DNA of 35,319 bases from Oscillospiraceae bacterium. Lineage in GTDB: Bacteria; Bacillota; Clostridia; Oscillospirales; Oscillospiraceae. The position numbers and the translations under genes were made by a program. Of the stretch, positions 9,785 to 18,534 are shown in pieces. The stretch lies in assembly GCA_017479425.1 (NCBI GenBank), contig JAFVCD010000001.1:1-35319 (forward strand). The letters run 5' to 3'. The notes under the pieces are model-generated. The model worked only from the letters and a program-made list of their open reading frames with translations, was not told where the DNA came from and did no database searches. Each line of letters begins with the position of its first letter. Position 1 is the first letter of the stretch.

Positions 9785-12700
9785 TTATTCTGCATCGGCG
9801 TTGATGAAGAAAGTGGTGAATTCTCTCTCTCGCTCGGCATTGCGAACGACAATAGTATACCAGCCGGTGCCCGGAAGATCATTTGCGTTAAGGGTGATCT
9901 GCGCCGTTGCGACGTCATTCTTTACTTCAACGGTCATCTCCTTGGAGAGAACGCCGAAGTACTTCATCTGTCCCTCGCGGAAGATGCCCTGCTTTACTGT
10001 GATGTAAAGCTTTGCCTCCTTATTTCTGACCTTTCCGAAACCGACAAGGTCAAATAGATCGTAGCGGCTGATATCGAGGACGATTTCCTTGTTTCCATTC
10101 CTGTTCACAAGCGAGGCGTCCTTGCTGGAGGAGCAGAAGAGAACGCCGTTTCCGTCCCTGATGAGCATTCCGTTTGCGGGAAGAATATAAACCGTTGTCG
10201 CACCGTAGCCGGTGTTGCCGGCCTTATCAGTCGCCGCAAGTACGATTGTATATGCGCCCGGCACCGATGTTTTGATCTTAGTGCCCTGAAGTGCCACTGT
10301 CACGTCATTTACGTCTGAGTCGTCGGTAATCACGACGTTTTCCCTGATCCAGGAGAGCACCTCATTCTCAGTCTTGTCCCCTGCTGTTGCGTCCATCGAG
10401 ATGACCGCAGGGAACCTGACAACAGGCGCGTTTCTGTCAAGGCCTGTTACCTTGATCGTGTAAAGCACGGTGTTTCCGAGAGAATCGGTGAGATACTGAT
10501 TATAAACGCCGTTATTCTCGAAGGTCTTTTCAATGGTGTATCTTCCGTTTTCATGAGTTACGGGAGTAGCGCCCTTGATTTTTCCGTCATAAACGGGGTT
10601 ATTCTCACTATAATTACCGGTTACGGTCGCCTTGATTTTCTCAACGCCGTTTTCGACAAAGCTCTCACCGAGAACTATGCTGTCAGGCGCCTCGACCTCG
10701 GTAACGATGCCGGTAACCTCGACTTTCTTCGAGAATATCCTGCCGCTCTCATCAGTGGCGGTGATAAGATAGGTTCCGTTTCTCGTCACGCTGTACGTCA
10801 TCGTGCGGCTGACGTCATTTCCGTTTACCTCAACTGCCTTTGCAACCTTTGTCGCGGGCATCGGCTTTAGGACAAGCGTTACGCCGTTTGAGATGAGCGA
10901 CGCGCCCTCTCCGAAGGTTTCAAAGCCCTCATAGCTCTCGGTTACGTCGAGGGTAAGCGGAGTTGTATCGAGCCAGGTAACATTTGCAGTTACGTCTGCG
11001 GTGTTGCCCACCTCGTTTGCGATCGTAAAGACCGCGGTGCCGTTTTCCCTGAATATATAAGTATTCGAGGCCCCGACGCTCACAAAATCACCGCTCTCTC
11101 CCTTGAATCTGAGATTGGTAACTGTGATAATCTCATCGCTCGAGACAGTTGCGGCGACGGTCTGCGCGGCAAAGTGCCTGCCCTCGTCGCTCCACTTGAG
11201 CTTGTAGGTCGGCTGACTGTCGTTGATATTGCTGACAACGTAGCTCACAAGGCCATCCTTGCTGTAGCTGCCGTTGAACGCGACTGTTTCATCGGAGCTC
11301 GTACCGTCCTTCTTGGTGAAGGTGAGCTTAACTCCTGTCGCGGCGTTTACCTCTCGGAGGGTGCTGCGCTTAATGAGGATATAATCCTCGCCGCTTCCCT
11401 GCGCGTTATCGGCTACCTCGAGCTTCGCATAGTCAGCTTCTGCGGTCACGTTCTCGCCGTTGCGGAACTTCATAAGGACATTGACGTTTCCGCTTCCGAG
11501 CTTGACCTTGATAACGCTCTCAAGCGGGCTCCAGCGCTTCCAGGTTACGGCGTCATCGCCGCTCTGTACCGCAACCGAATACTCGGCTCCGATGCATAGA
11601 GCGGAGGAATCGAGATTTTCAAGTCTTATGACCGCATATCTTGAATTGTTTTCTGTCTTAATGTCCAGAAGCTTAAGGCTCGGCTGCGCCACGGGACCGG
11701 AGACAGTATTTTTACCGTTCAGGTTGAAATTCTGATTTCTGACCTCTTCTCCGACCTTTGCCCAGACGCGAACCGCGGTCATATCCTTATAATCCGAGCT
11801 TCTGATATCGAGCTCTGCGGTATAGGTCTTCCACTCTGTGGGCTCTGCCGCGTCAGGTGCGGTAATTGCATACTGAATATTTGTCGCCTTGGAGGCGCTG
11901 ATCTCAACCACTATGCCCTCATCGGAGGAGCCCAACTGGTTTATAGTGATCTCTCCGACGCTGCCTGCAAGCGGATATGCCTTATCTACTGTCTTTTTGA
12001 CCTCTTCGCCCTTGGAATTCTTGAAGGAATAGAGAAGATGTATGTAATAGTAGCCGCTTACGCCGGTCTTTTCCGGCATCTCATAGCGATATGTGGTATT
12101 TCCATCAGTATCGGCAACCTTCGTCCCGGTAATGGCTTCGCCCCAGTCGGTATCGGTTTCCGGCTTCTGAGCTTTGTCATCGATAACGGCTCTTACCGTG
12201 AATTCCTTGCTCGATGAGAAGATATCGGTGCCGTAAGCGGTGCCGTAGATGTCGGCGTGGACTCCGGTTATACCGTCAAATGGTATCGTGCCCTCCGGGT
12301 CGGAAATATTGCAGATGATTTCAGCATCGCTGTTGACCTTGACGGTAAAATCGCTCTTTACAACAATCTTGTTTCCGTTTGCGGTGGTGTCCTCTGTGTA
12401 GACGAACAGCCTGTATTCGCCGGTCTTGACGTTTGCGTCAGCCGAGGAGACTGTGAAGGTCTTTTCCTTGCCGGAAACAGACTCGACCTCAGTCCAGCCG
12501 TTTACCTCGGTCACGTCTATCTCAGCATCCTTTGCGGCAAACTGATACTTGACGGTCTTTATGCCCGTGTTATCCGTGACCTTGACGTTTAACTTGACGT
12601 CCTCGGTATTGTCGGTGCCCTCAACGGCGGTAAACTCAGCGGCAGGAGCTGCCATATCGACGTAATCGGAGATGGCGAACGCCCAGTTTGAATCGTCCTT

Positions 12701-15700
12701 TTTGTACTTTTCCTGCGACCAGCCGGCATAATTTACCGCGCTCGCCATGAACTGCACGTCCGCTGTGTGGACTGCGTCCGCAAACTCATAGTATCTGCGA
12801 ACGACGCTGACCTTCATTTCATCGCTGCTTGCCGCGAGCATATCGGTATGGAATGCACTTCTGCGAGTTTCATCGGGGATATTCTGTGCTGTTCCGAGCT
12901 TGTTTACTAAGCTTCCCTCATTCTCCTTATAGACGCTATATCCCGTAAAGCTCGGAGCCGAGGTTTTGAGCGTGACCGTCTCGGCGGCCTTCGCCCTTCT
13001 TGAAGCGGAGCTGAGGTCGAGCCTGATGTAATCGTCGTCCTTCCTGCCGAAATACTGATTGTAGGTGGTTCCCCAATCCGCAGGCTCGACTTCTACAGGC
13101 GTATAGCCGAACTCGTAGTATTTATTCTCCTCAAACTCAGGCGCCGTGATCCAAGTTACCGGCTCAAAGTCTGTGCTTGAAGCGGAATAGTAATAGAATG
13201 CGCTGTCCCAATCCGCCGGCTTCTCGTTCATCGCAGAGGCAGATGCCGCACGGATATAATAGCTTCCGCTCTCAGGATATTCTGCCGTATAGGCTGTATA
13301 AACCCTGTCGCCCTTTGTAAGGAAGCTTGCGTACTCAGTGCTCCAGTTTGCAGGCTCTGCGCTCTGAAGCGCGTAGCTTACGCGGTAATAGGTTACGCCG
13401 GAATCGTAGGACGCAGATGTATTCTTCACATACTCTTCGCCGCTCAGAACGTAGTAATCGTCGTAAACGTCGTCCCACGCGTAGTAAACGTCCACGGTCT
13501 GGCTGTTCTCATCTGTGGTGGTTTCGGCCACTCCGTTCTCGTCGTAGCCTCTGACCTCAGTAATATCCTCTTCCGTTCTGAACTCAGCCGGAGAATACTC
13601 CGCTGCATAATAAGTATCTGGCGCAAACTCCGGAGCGAGCGTTGCCGCTTCGTAAGCTGTACCGTTATATATATAGTAGCTCTCGTTCCAGCTCGGATTG
13701 CCGGAAGCTTCAGAGTAACTGTCTTCTCCGGTTTTTGTATAGTAGGTTGTGCCGCTCTCGAATACGGGAGGCGCGCTCTCCTTCCACGAATCGAACCCGT
13801 TGTATTCGGCGGGGGCAAGCATATAGTAGTCTGCGTAGACGGTTTCCCAATTTGCAGGCTCTTCGCTGAGCTCGGTATAGGTATTGCCGCTCTTTGAATA
13901 GACATCGCCGGGATTGAACGCCGGGGCGTACTTCTCAGCCGCGGATACGTAGATCGGGGCGCCGTTTTCATCGGAGTCGCGGACGTACATCTCGTCAGCA
14001 TTTTCTGCTGTCAGCGCAGCGTCCGTCGCGGGATAGAGGTCATAATACACGCCGCTTCTGAACTCGGGAACGCCCGATATGCGCTCGAGCTTCTTATAGC
14101 TCTCGCCGTCCTTATAATAATAATGTGTATAATCGTCTGACTCGTCATAGACGTAAGTGCCGCTGTCGCTTACGGAGTATGTGCCGTCAGCATTTCTGAC
14201 GTACTTTATAGTTCCGCTGCCCTCATGGTACGGATCCCAGCCGTCAGGCTTCTCGGTAAGCGGCGCATAGCCGATCTCATAGATCTTGCCCGCCTCGAAT
14301 ACGGGGAAGCTTTCGCCCTCTCTGAACTTCAGATAGCTGTCACCGTTTTTGTAGTAATAATCGGTGTATGCGCTTTCCCAGTCAGCGGGCTCGCTCTCCA
14401 CCGGCGTAAACATCTCCGAGATATTTACGTTGAGCACCTCGGCGAGCTTTGCGAGATAGCCCGAGGGATTTGTCTTGTAGCTCGCGTCGGAATACTGCAT
14501 AAGCTGACGCGCGGAATCCCACGTCATATCTGAGGTGAATACCACAAGATGCCAGTCCCCTGCCCCGGTCTTTGCCGGAATGACTCCGCCTGCCGAGGTC
14601 GCTGAGAGCATATAGTCCTTTCCGCCGACGGTGACCTTTGAATCGTTGCCGGCTATGAGGGAGTATGCCTTGACCTTCTGATAATTGTTCGCCTTGAATG
14701 CGTCCGCTACCTGCTGAGCCTGCTCATTGCCGTCGACCCAGACGTAATAAACTATTCCGGCGCTGTTATCATTACCGGAGGTGGTATTGGAGGTGTGGTA
14801 CACACCGGAGCCCGTTTCAGCGACGTTTATCTGATAGGAGCCGTCGCCGAGCACCTTTATCTCGATCTCAGGCGCGGTATTGTCAACTCTGAGCTTCGCC
14901 CAGTTCATATTGGTTCCGTTGGAGGAAACGCCGATCGGCTCCGTGAGCGGATTGCCGACATAATCGGTCAGTATATAGGAGCCGGCGTTCGCCGTTTCAA
15001 CATAGATTCCCTCTATTTCAAGAGGAGAGGAGGAGTCGGCAATATAGCTGTAATAGGTATCCCTCTGCCACTGCGGCGCGCTTGCGCCGGTGACCTTTGT
15101 ATAGCCTGTATCTCCCTTTACATAGTAGTTTCCATAGGTCGTATCCCACGTCTGCGGCTGAACAGCCAGAAGCGTGTACATATCCGGAACGCTGGCGATG
15201 AAGTGCAGCTGCTTTGTTCCGATTCCGCCCTCATAGTCTGCAATAAGACCGTTATTCAGCTTGAGATACAGATCCTCGGGCGCATAGCCCGTTTCAGTGC
15301 CGTTGTCAAAGAACTCTCTGAGCTTGACTGTCTCGGAGAAATTGAGATAGATATCAAACGAATCGCCCTTGTTGAGCACGAGATCGGTGAGTATCTCGGG
15401 CTGAACAGCGTTCGAAGTCTTTGAATAAGTCGGCGTAACGGCGTCGATAACAAAGTCAAAGCCGCTCGAGGCAGAGGTATCGACCGCAAACGGATTTGTC
15501 ACGCCGCTCTTCTGATAATTGGATTTTGTGATATTAACTGTGCCGGTGATTACGCTTCTCTTGTTGTAATATCCCTCAGAGCCGGGCGCAATAGAGGAGA
15601 TCGAGGCCTCGTCCACAAGAACGTAGGTATTGCCATCCTTATAGTAGGTCTTGCCGTACTCGAAGCCGCTCGTCGCCTTCTCATAGAGAAGGTCGGTGGA

Positions 15701-17035
15701 ATAGACGCCATTTGAGCCCTTGTACTCAATCAGCTTTCCGCCGATCTTCAGCGGGTTGCCCGCGAGGTCGTGGAAGGAAGCGAGCACGATGCTGTCGATA
15801 AGGCTGAAGGTATTGTTGCTGCTCGCAAGTCCTATCCAGTCGCCATCACCGGGCACGGGATTGTTTCCGAAATAATCGCCGTCAGAGGCCTTCCACTCGT
15901 AGTGAAGTCCCTTCACAAAGCCCGCGAGTGCATTTACTCTCTCGCTCTCTGTGGTGAGAACGTCATTATTGAATGTGTTAGTGAGATTCATATAAACCGG
16001 CTCGCCCTGACGGGTGTAGCCCGTGCCCTCGGTGTTGTTGAAGAGGACGCGGCTTCCGAGCTGGCTCAGAAGCTCATAGTGGTCGGTATTCCTTCTCGTC
16101 GGCTCGCTCAGCGAGGTCTTGACCGCCTCGGAGAACTCAAAGTCGAGGGTTATTCTGCCGTCAGTGCCGAGAAGGATCTCCGGCTTGCCGTTGGCATATG
16201 AGAGGTTTCCGTTCGCATCGAGAGTATAGCCGTTAAGACGGGGCTCATCGCACTTGCGGAAGAGCAGAACGCAGTCGCCGATGCCGACGTCTTTATCCGC
16301 CCAGCCGTTACTGAACTTGCCGGCGCTCTTATCGACCTTCCACTCAATGGTAATGGTATCGTTCGCGCTGACGGAAACCCAGCCGCCGGAGCTGAATTCC
16401 TTTTTCTTTCCCTCGCTCTTTCCGCTGCTGCCGAGAGTTTCGGAGCCCTTCTTGATCCAGCCCCAGACGTAGGTGTGGTCATCCGGCCAGGACTTGCGCG
16501 CCTCCTTACCAGGCGAGGTATAGCCCTTGAAGTACATCTGGAGCTTACCTGACTCAGCAAGAGTCTTGAGGGTCGGGTTCTCAGCGATCACGATCTTCAG
16601 ATTGCCGCTTTTCTTGCCCTTGTCGTTGTAGGTACCGACATTCAGCGAATTGACATACTGACCGGAGCCGTAGTTGACCTTCTGGCCGTTTGAGCGCGAA
16701 AAGCCCTCCGCCGGCTGAGAAAGCCACTTGCCGTTGTAGATTCCGAAGCAGTTCATCATGTTGTATTCGTCGATATTGCCGGTCTGCCCGTTGCCTGATA
16801 TCTTTCCTCCGACTCCTCCGACAGTCAGGTCTTCAGCGCCGAATTTTCCGTTTACGATAAGAGCCGCGCTCCCTCCGGTGCCGATACCCGCATCGTAATA
16901 TTTTCCGGCTGCGCTCGTATCAACGTCGGGTCTTTCCGAGCCGAGCGCCTTTACCGGCATACTCAGTGCAGGAATCATTCCCAGCACCATAACGGCGCTG
17001 AGAACGGAGCATAAAAACCGATTCATCTTCTTCAT
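9785..17035 (-). CDS. Giant secreted protein with aromatic YY-repeat region (2416 aa)
   Basis: The N-terminus is a signal peptide (MKKMNRFLCSVLSAVMVLGM, cleavage near residue 31 at VKA|LG). Residues about 875-1345 contain roughly eight degenerate units of ~45-60 residues with the pattern P-A-D/N-W...Y..YY....G..Y.......P.F..G..YY....Y, e.g. EPADWESAYTDYYYKNG and EPANWETVYADYY. Related single units occur near residue 628 (QTWDTTYGNYYVKGDTGY) and near 455. The C-terminal half is a string of beta-sandwich segments, including an Ig-like module around residue 2200 with TDKAGNTGYGATTVYI. No SLH, LPxTG, LysM or choline-binding repeat was found, so the anchoring is unknown. It could bind the neighbouring SLH protein, whose gene follows after 17 bp. 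No enzymatic motif was seen; function unknown, surface or adhesive role inferred. Confidence 0.85.
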   Translation of the reverse strand: MKKMNRFLCSVLSAVMVLGMIPALSMPVKALGSERPDVDTSAAGKYYDAGIGTGGSAALIVNGKFGAEDLTVGGVGGKISGNGQTGNIDEYNMMNCFGIYNGKWLSQPAEGFSRSNGQKVNYGSGQYVNSLNVGTYNDKGKKSGNLKIVIAENPTLKTLAESGKLQMYFKGYTSPGKEARKSWPDDHTYVWGWIKKGSETLGSSGKSEGKKKEFSSGGWVSVSANDTITIEWKVDKSAGKFSNGWADKDVGIGDCVLLFRKCDEPRLNGYTLDANGNLSYANGKPEILLGTDGRITLDFEFSEAVKTSLSEPTRRNTDHYELLSQLGSRVLFNNTEGTGYTRQGEPVYMNLTNTFNNDVLTTESERVNALAGFVKGLHYEWKASDGDYFGNNPVPGDGDWIGLASSNNTFSLIDSIVLASFHDLAGNPLKIGGKLIEYKGSNGVYSTDLLYEKATSGFEYGKTYYKDGNTYVLVDEASISSIAPGSEGYYNKRSVITGTVNITKSNYQKSGVTNPFAVDTSASSGFDFVIDAVTPTYSKTSNAVQPEILTDLVLNKGDSFDIYLNFSETVKLREFFDNGTETGYAPEDLYLKLNNGLIADYEGGIGTKQLHFIASVPDMYTLLAVQPQTWDTTYGNYYVKGDTGYTKVTGASAPQWQRDTYYSYIADSSSPLEIEGIYVETANAGSYILTDYVGNPLTEPIGVSSNGTNMNWAKLRVDNTAPEIEIKVLGDGSYQINVAETGSGVYHTSNTTSGNDNSAGIVYYVWVDGNEQAQQVADAFKANNYQKVKAYSLIAGNDSKVTVGGKDYMLSATSAGGVIPAKTGAGDWHLVVFTSDMTWDSARQLMQYSDASYKTNPSGYLAKLAEVLNVNISEMFTPVESEPADWESAYTDYYYKNGDSYLKFREGESFPVFEAGKIYEIGYAPLTEKPDGWDPYHEGSGTIKYVRNADGTYSVSDSGTYVYDESDDYTHYYYKDGESYKKLERISGVPEFRSGVYYDLYPATDAALTAENADEMYVRDSDENGAPIYVSAAEKYAPAFNPGDVYSKSGNTYTELSEEPANWETVYADYYMLAPAEYNGFDSWKESAPPVFESGTTYYTKTGEDSYSEASGNPSWNESYYIYNGTAYEAATLAPEFAPDTYYAAEYSPAEFRTEEDITEVRGYDENGVAETTTDENSQTVDVYYAWDDVYDDYYVLSGEEYVKNTSASYDSGVTYYRVSYALQSAEPANWSTEYASFLTKGDRVYTAYTAEYPESGSYYIRAASASAMNEKPADWDSAFYYYSASSTDFEPVTWITAPEFEENKYYEFGYTPVEVEPADWGTTYNQYFGRKDDDYIRLDLSSASRRAKAAETVTLKTSAPSFTGYSVYKENEGSLVNKLGTAQNIPDETRRSAFHTDMLAASSDEMKVSVVRRYYEFADAVHTADVQFMASAVNYAGWSQEKYKKDDSNWAFAISDYVDMAAPAAEFTAVEGTDNTEDVKLNVKVTDNTGIKTVKYQFAAKDAEIDVTEVNGWTEVESVSGKEKTFTVSSADANVKTGEYRLFVYTEDTTANGNKIVVKSDFTVKVNSDAEIICNISDPEGTIPFDGITGVHADIYGTAYGTDIFSSSKEFTVRAVIDDKAQKPETDTDWGEAITGTKVADTDGNTTYRYEMPEKTGVSGYYYIHLLYSFKNSKGEEVKKTVDKAYPLAGSVGEITINQLGSSDEGIVVEISASKATNIQYAITAPDAAEPTEWKTYTAELDIRSSDYKDMTAVRVWAKVGEEVRNQNFNLNGKNTVSGPVAQPSLKLLDIKTENNSRYAVIRLENLDSSALCIGAEYSVAVQSGDDAVTWKRWSPLESVIKVKLGSGNVNVLMKFRNGENVTAEADYAKLEVADNAQGSGEDYILIKRSTLREVNAATGVKLTFTKKDGTSSDETVAFNGSYSKDGLVSYVVSNINDSQPTYKLKWSDEGRHFAAQTVAATVSSDEIITVTNLRFKGESGDFVSVGASNTYIFRENGTAVFTIANEVGNTADVTANVTWLDTTPLTLDVTESYEGFETFGEGASLISNGVTLVLKPMPATKVAKAVEVNGNDVSRTMTYSVTRNGTYLITATDESGRIFSKKVEVTGIVTEVEAPDSIVLGESFVENGVEKIKATVTGNYSENNPVYDGKIKGATPVTHENGRYTIEKTFENNGVYNQYLTDSLGNTVLYTIKVTGLDRNAPVVRFPAVISMDATAGDKTENEVLSWIRENVVITDDSDVNDVTVALQGTKIKTSVPGAYTIVLAATDKAGNTGYGATTVYILPANGMLIRDGNGVLFCSSSKDASLVNRNGNKEIVLDISRYDLFDLVGFGKVRNKEAKLYITVKQGIFREGQMKYFGVLSKEMTVEVKNDVATAQITLNANDLPGTGWYTIVVRNAEREREFTTFFINADAE

Positions 17036-17050
17036 ATTGTCGCTCCTTCC

Positions 17051-17728
17051 TTATTTAGAACCCGGGGTATATCTTTCCACAGCCGCTCTGAGCTGAGCGG
17101 TAGTGGGTGATGTACTGACTCCGTTCATCGTTCTGAGCGTTGCCGAGCTCATTCCGATGACAGTGCCGCGCTCGCAGATTATCGGGCCCCCGCTCATTCC
17201 GCTGGCTAAATCAGCTGAAACGAGCAGTCTGTCCACGCCGTTTATAACCGCTCCCGGCGAGGATACTATGCCGTCCGAAATTATCTTAGCGGTTTTAAGC
17301 GGATATCCGATGGCGTACGCTCTCTCGCCATACTCGGCGTTGTCCGCCTCGAGCGGGATATAGCGATATCCGCCGGGCTTTTCCGGTAGCTTCAGCACGG
17401 CAATATCCGTCAGGTCGTTTCTCTCAAGCACCTCGAGAGTGACCTCCTCGCCGCCCGGCATAACGGCGTGAACCTCAGCCGCACCCTTGACAACGTGTGC
17501 CGCCGTTACGGCTATTCCGCTCTTTGTAACGGCAAAGCCGCTGCCGGAGGTTTTGAGCTTGCCCTCCTCATTCAGCGCTCTTATGTAGAACACAGCGTCC
17601 GCCGCATTGGAATAGGTCTCCCTGCCGTCCAGCGATGCTCTTCCTGCCACGGCTCCCATAAGGAACACGGCGGCAAGCGCTATGCACATAATAAGTACGC
17701 CGATGCGCTTTTTGTTTACCGCAATCAA
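17051..17728 (-). CDS. Membrane-anchored trypsin-like serine protease (HtrA/DegP-type, no PDZ)
   Basis: This is a 225-residue S1C-like protease with one N-terminal membrane segment (residues about 9-29) acting as anchor. The triad is visible: His78 in VTAAHVV, Asp108 in NDLTDIAVLKL and Ser179 in SGMSGGPI, where families usually have GNSGGP. Unlike classical HtrA it has no PDZ domain after the protease domain. The start is TTG at 17728, chosen because GGGAG lies 9 bases upstream and no in-frame ATG precedes the membrane segment. The stop is 15 bp before the 2416-residue surface protein, so this is the first gene of the surface operon. Processing or quality control of the giant exported proteins outside the membrane is a reasonable inference, not shown by the sequence. 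Confidence 0.9.
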   Translation of the reverse strand: MIAVNKKRIGVLIMCIALAAVFLMGAVAGRASLDGRETYSNAADAVFYIRALNEEGKLKTSGSGFAVTKSGIAVTAAHVVKGAAEVHAVMPGGEEVTLEVLERNDLTDIAVLKLPEKPGGYRYIPLEADNAEYGERAYAIGYPLKTAKIISDGIVSSPGAVINGVDRLLVSADLASGMSGGPIICERGTVIGMSSATLRTMNGVSTSPTTAQLRAAVERYTPGSK

Positions 17729-17801
17729 TAAAATCAGCTCCCTTCTTTTTCCGGTTTCCGCCCTGCGGCGAAAGCATAGTTTGTCAATTTTCCATAGTAA
17801 T

Positions 17802-17830
17802 ATTTTAACCTTTTGTCACACCTCGGACAA
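17802..17830 (-). promoter_or_regulatory. Candidate sigma-A promoter of the surface-protein operon
   Basis: Read on the minus strand: -35 TTGTCC (17825-17830), 17-bp spacer, -10 TAAAAT (17802-17807). It lies about 75 bp before the protease TTG start. The -10 matches the consensus at 5 of 6 positions and the -35 at 4 of 6. Confidence 0.5.
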
Positions 17831-17859
17831 GGGGTTGCCACGGAATGTGGCAACCCCTT
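17829..17859. promoter_or_regulatory. 13-bp perfect inverted repeat, candidate operator between divergent promoters
   Basis: AAGGGGTTGCCAC (17829-17841), a 5-base spacer, then GTGGCAACCCCTT (17847-17859). Each outer end overlaps the -35 box of one of the two divergent promoters by two bases. That placement suits a regulator binding site that represses or co-ordinates both directions. It could instead form an RNA hairpin, but no gene ends here to need a terminator. Confidence 0.5.
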
Positions 17860-17885
17860 GCACATTTTTTCTGTTTGTGTATAAT
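17858..17885 (+). promoter_or_regulatory. Candidate sigma-A promoter of the XRE-REC / kinase operon
   Basis: -35 TTGCAC (17858-17863), 16-bp spacer, -10 TATAAT (17880-17885, perfect consensus). It is followed by an AT-rich leader of about 40 bases, CGGAGG at 17918 and the GTG start at 17929. Confidence 0.65.
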
Positions 17886-17928
17886 AGATATTAGTCATAT
17901 TGTATAAAACATTTTTCGGAGGATCAAC

Positions 17929-18534
17929 GTGCAAAACCCGGATGAATTTGCAAATATAATCAAGGAGCTGCGCTTAAAAAAGGGTCTTTCCCAGCAGCAG
18001 CTTGCGGAGCAGATGATGGTCTCGCGCAGCGCAGTGTCAATGTGGGAGCTCGGTTCGCGGCTTCCGGACATCAATATGCTTGGCCGCCTTGCGGACTGTC
18101 TCGGCGTAGAGCGTCATATCCTGCTCGACGCGATTCAGTCCGAGCCGGGTGAGACAGTAAATATAATCGTAGCAGAGGACATCCCGATGCTTCTTAACGG
18201 CGCTGTCCGTCTTATCGAGAGCGAGGTTCCTCAGGCAAATATCGTGGGCTTTGAAAGCGGCGCCGAGGCGCTCGAATACGCCCGGTTCAACCGCGTTTTG
18301 GTAGCGTTTCTCGACATCGAGCTCGATGATAAAATGAACGGGCTCGAGCTTGCGCGAAAGCTGCTCGAGATCGACCCCCACACCAATATCATTTTTCTCA
18401 CAAACTTCGCTGAATATATGACACAGGCTATCTACGACCATTGCAGCGGCTATATTCTTAAGCCGCTGAGCCGTGAGCGCGTCCGGCACGAGCTCAAGAA
18501 CCTGCGCTTTCCGGTGAGAGGGTTTGAATTATGA
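17929..18534 (+). CDS. XRE-family HTH fused to a response-regulator receiver domain
   Basis: 201 residues. Residues about 8-62 form a Cro/C1 (XRE) helix-turn-helix (LSQQQLAEQMMVSRSAVSMW). Residues about 76-195 form a CheY-like receiver with the acidic pair Glu83-Asp84, phospho-acceptor Asp129 in VAFLDIEL, Thr158 in FLTNF and Lys178 in YILKPLS, so phosphorylation should be possible. The order is reversed from ordinary response regulators, which carry the receiver first and, when paired with LytS-type kinases, usually end in LytTR. The GTG start at 17929 is supported by CGGAGG 5-6 bases upstream. The stop overlaps the kinase ATG by 4 bases (ATGA), indicating translational coupling with its likely partner. 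It probably binds DNA near its own divergent promoter region; the targets are inferred. Confidence 0.92.
   Translation: MQNPDEFANIIKELRLKKGLSQQQLAEQMMVSRSAVSMWELGSRLPDINMLGRLADCLGVERHILLDAIQSEPGETVNIIVAEDIPMLLNGAVRLIESEVPQANIVGFESGAEALEYARFNRVLVAFLDIELDDKMNGLELARKLLEIDPHTNIIFLTNFAEYMTQAIYDHCSGYILKPLSRERVRHELKNLRFPVRGFEL

Noticed and set aside
17889-17902. ATTAGTCATATT shared between 17890 and 24500
   Set aside because: A 12-base AT-rich match is expected by chance many times in 35 kb; not counted as a regulatory motif.
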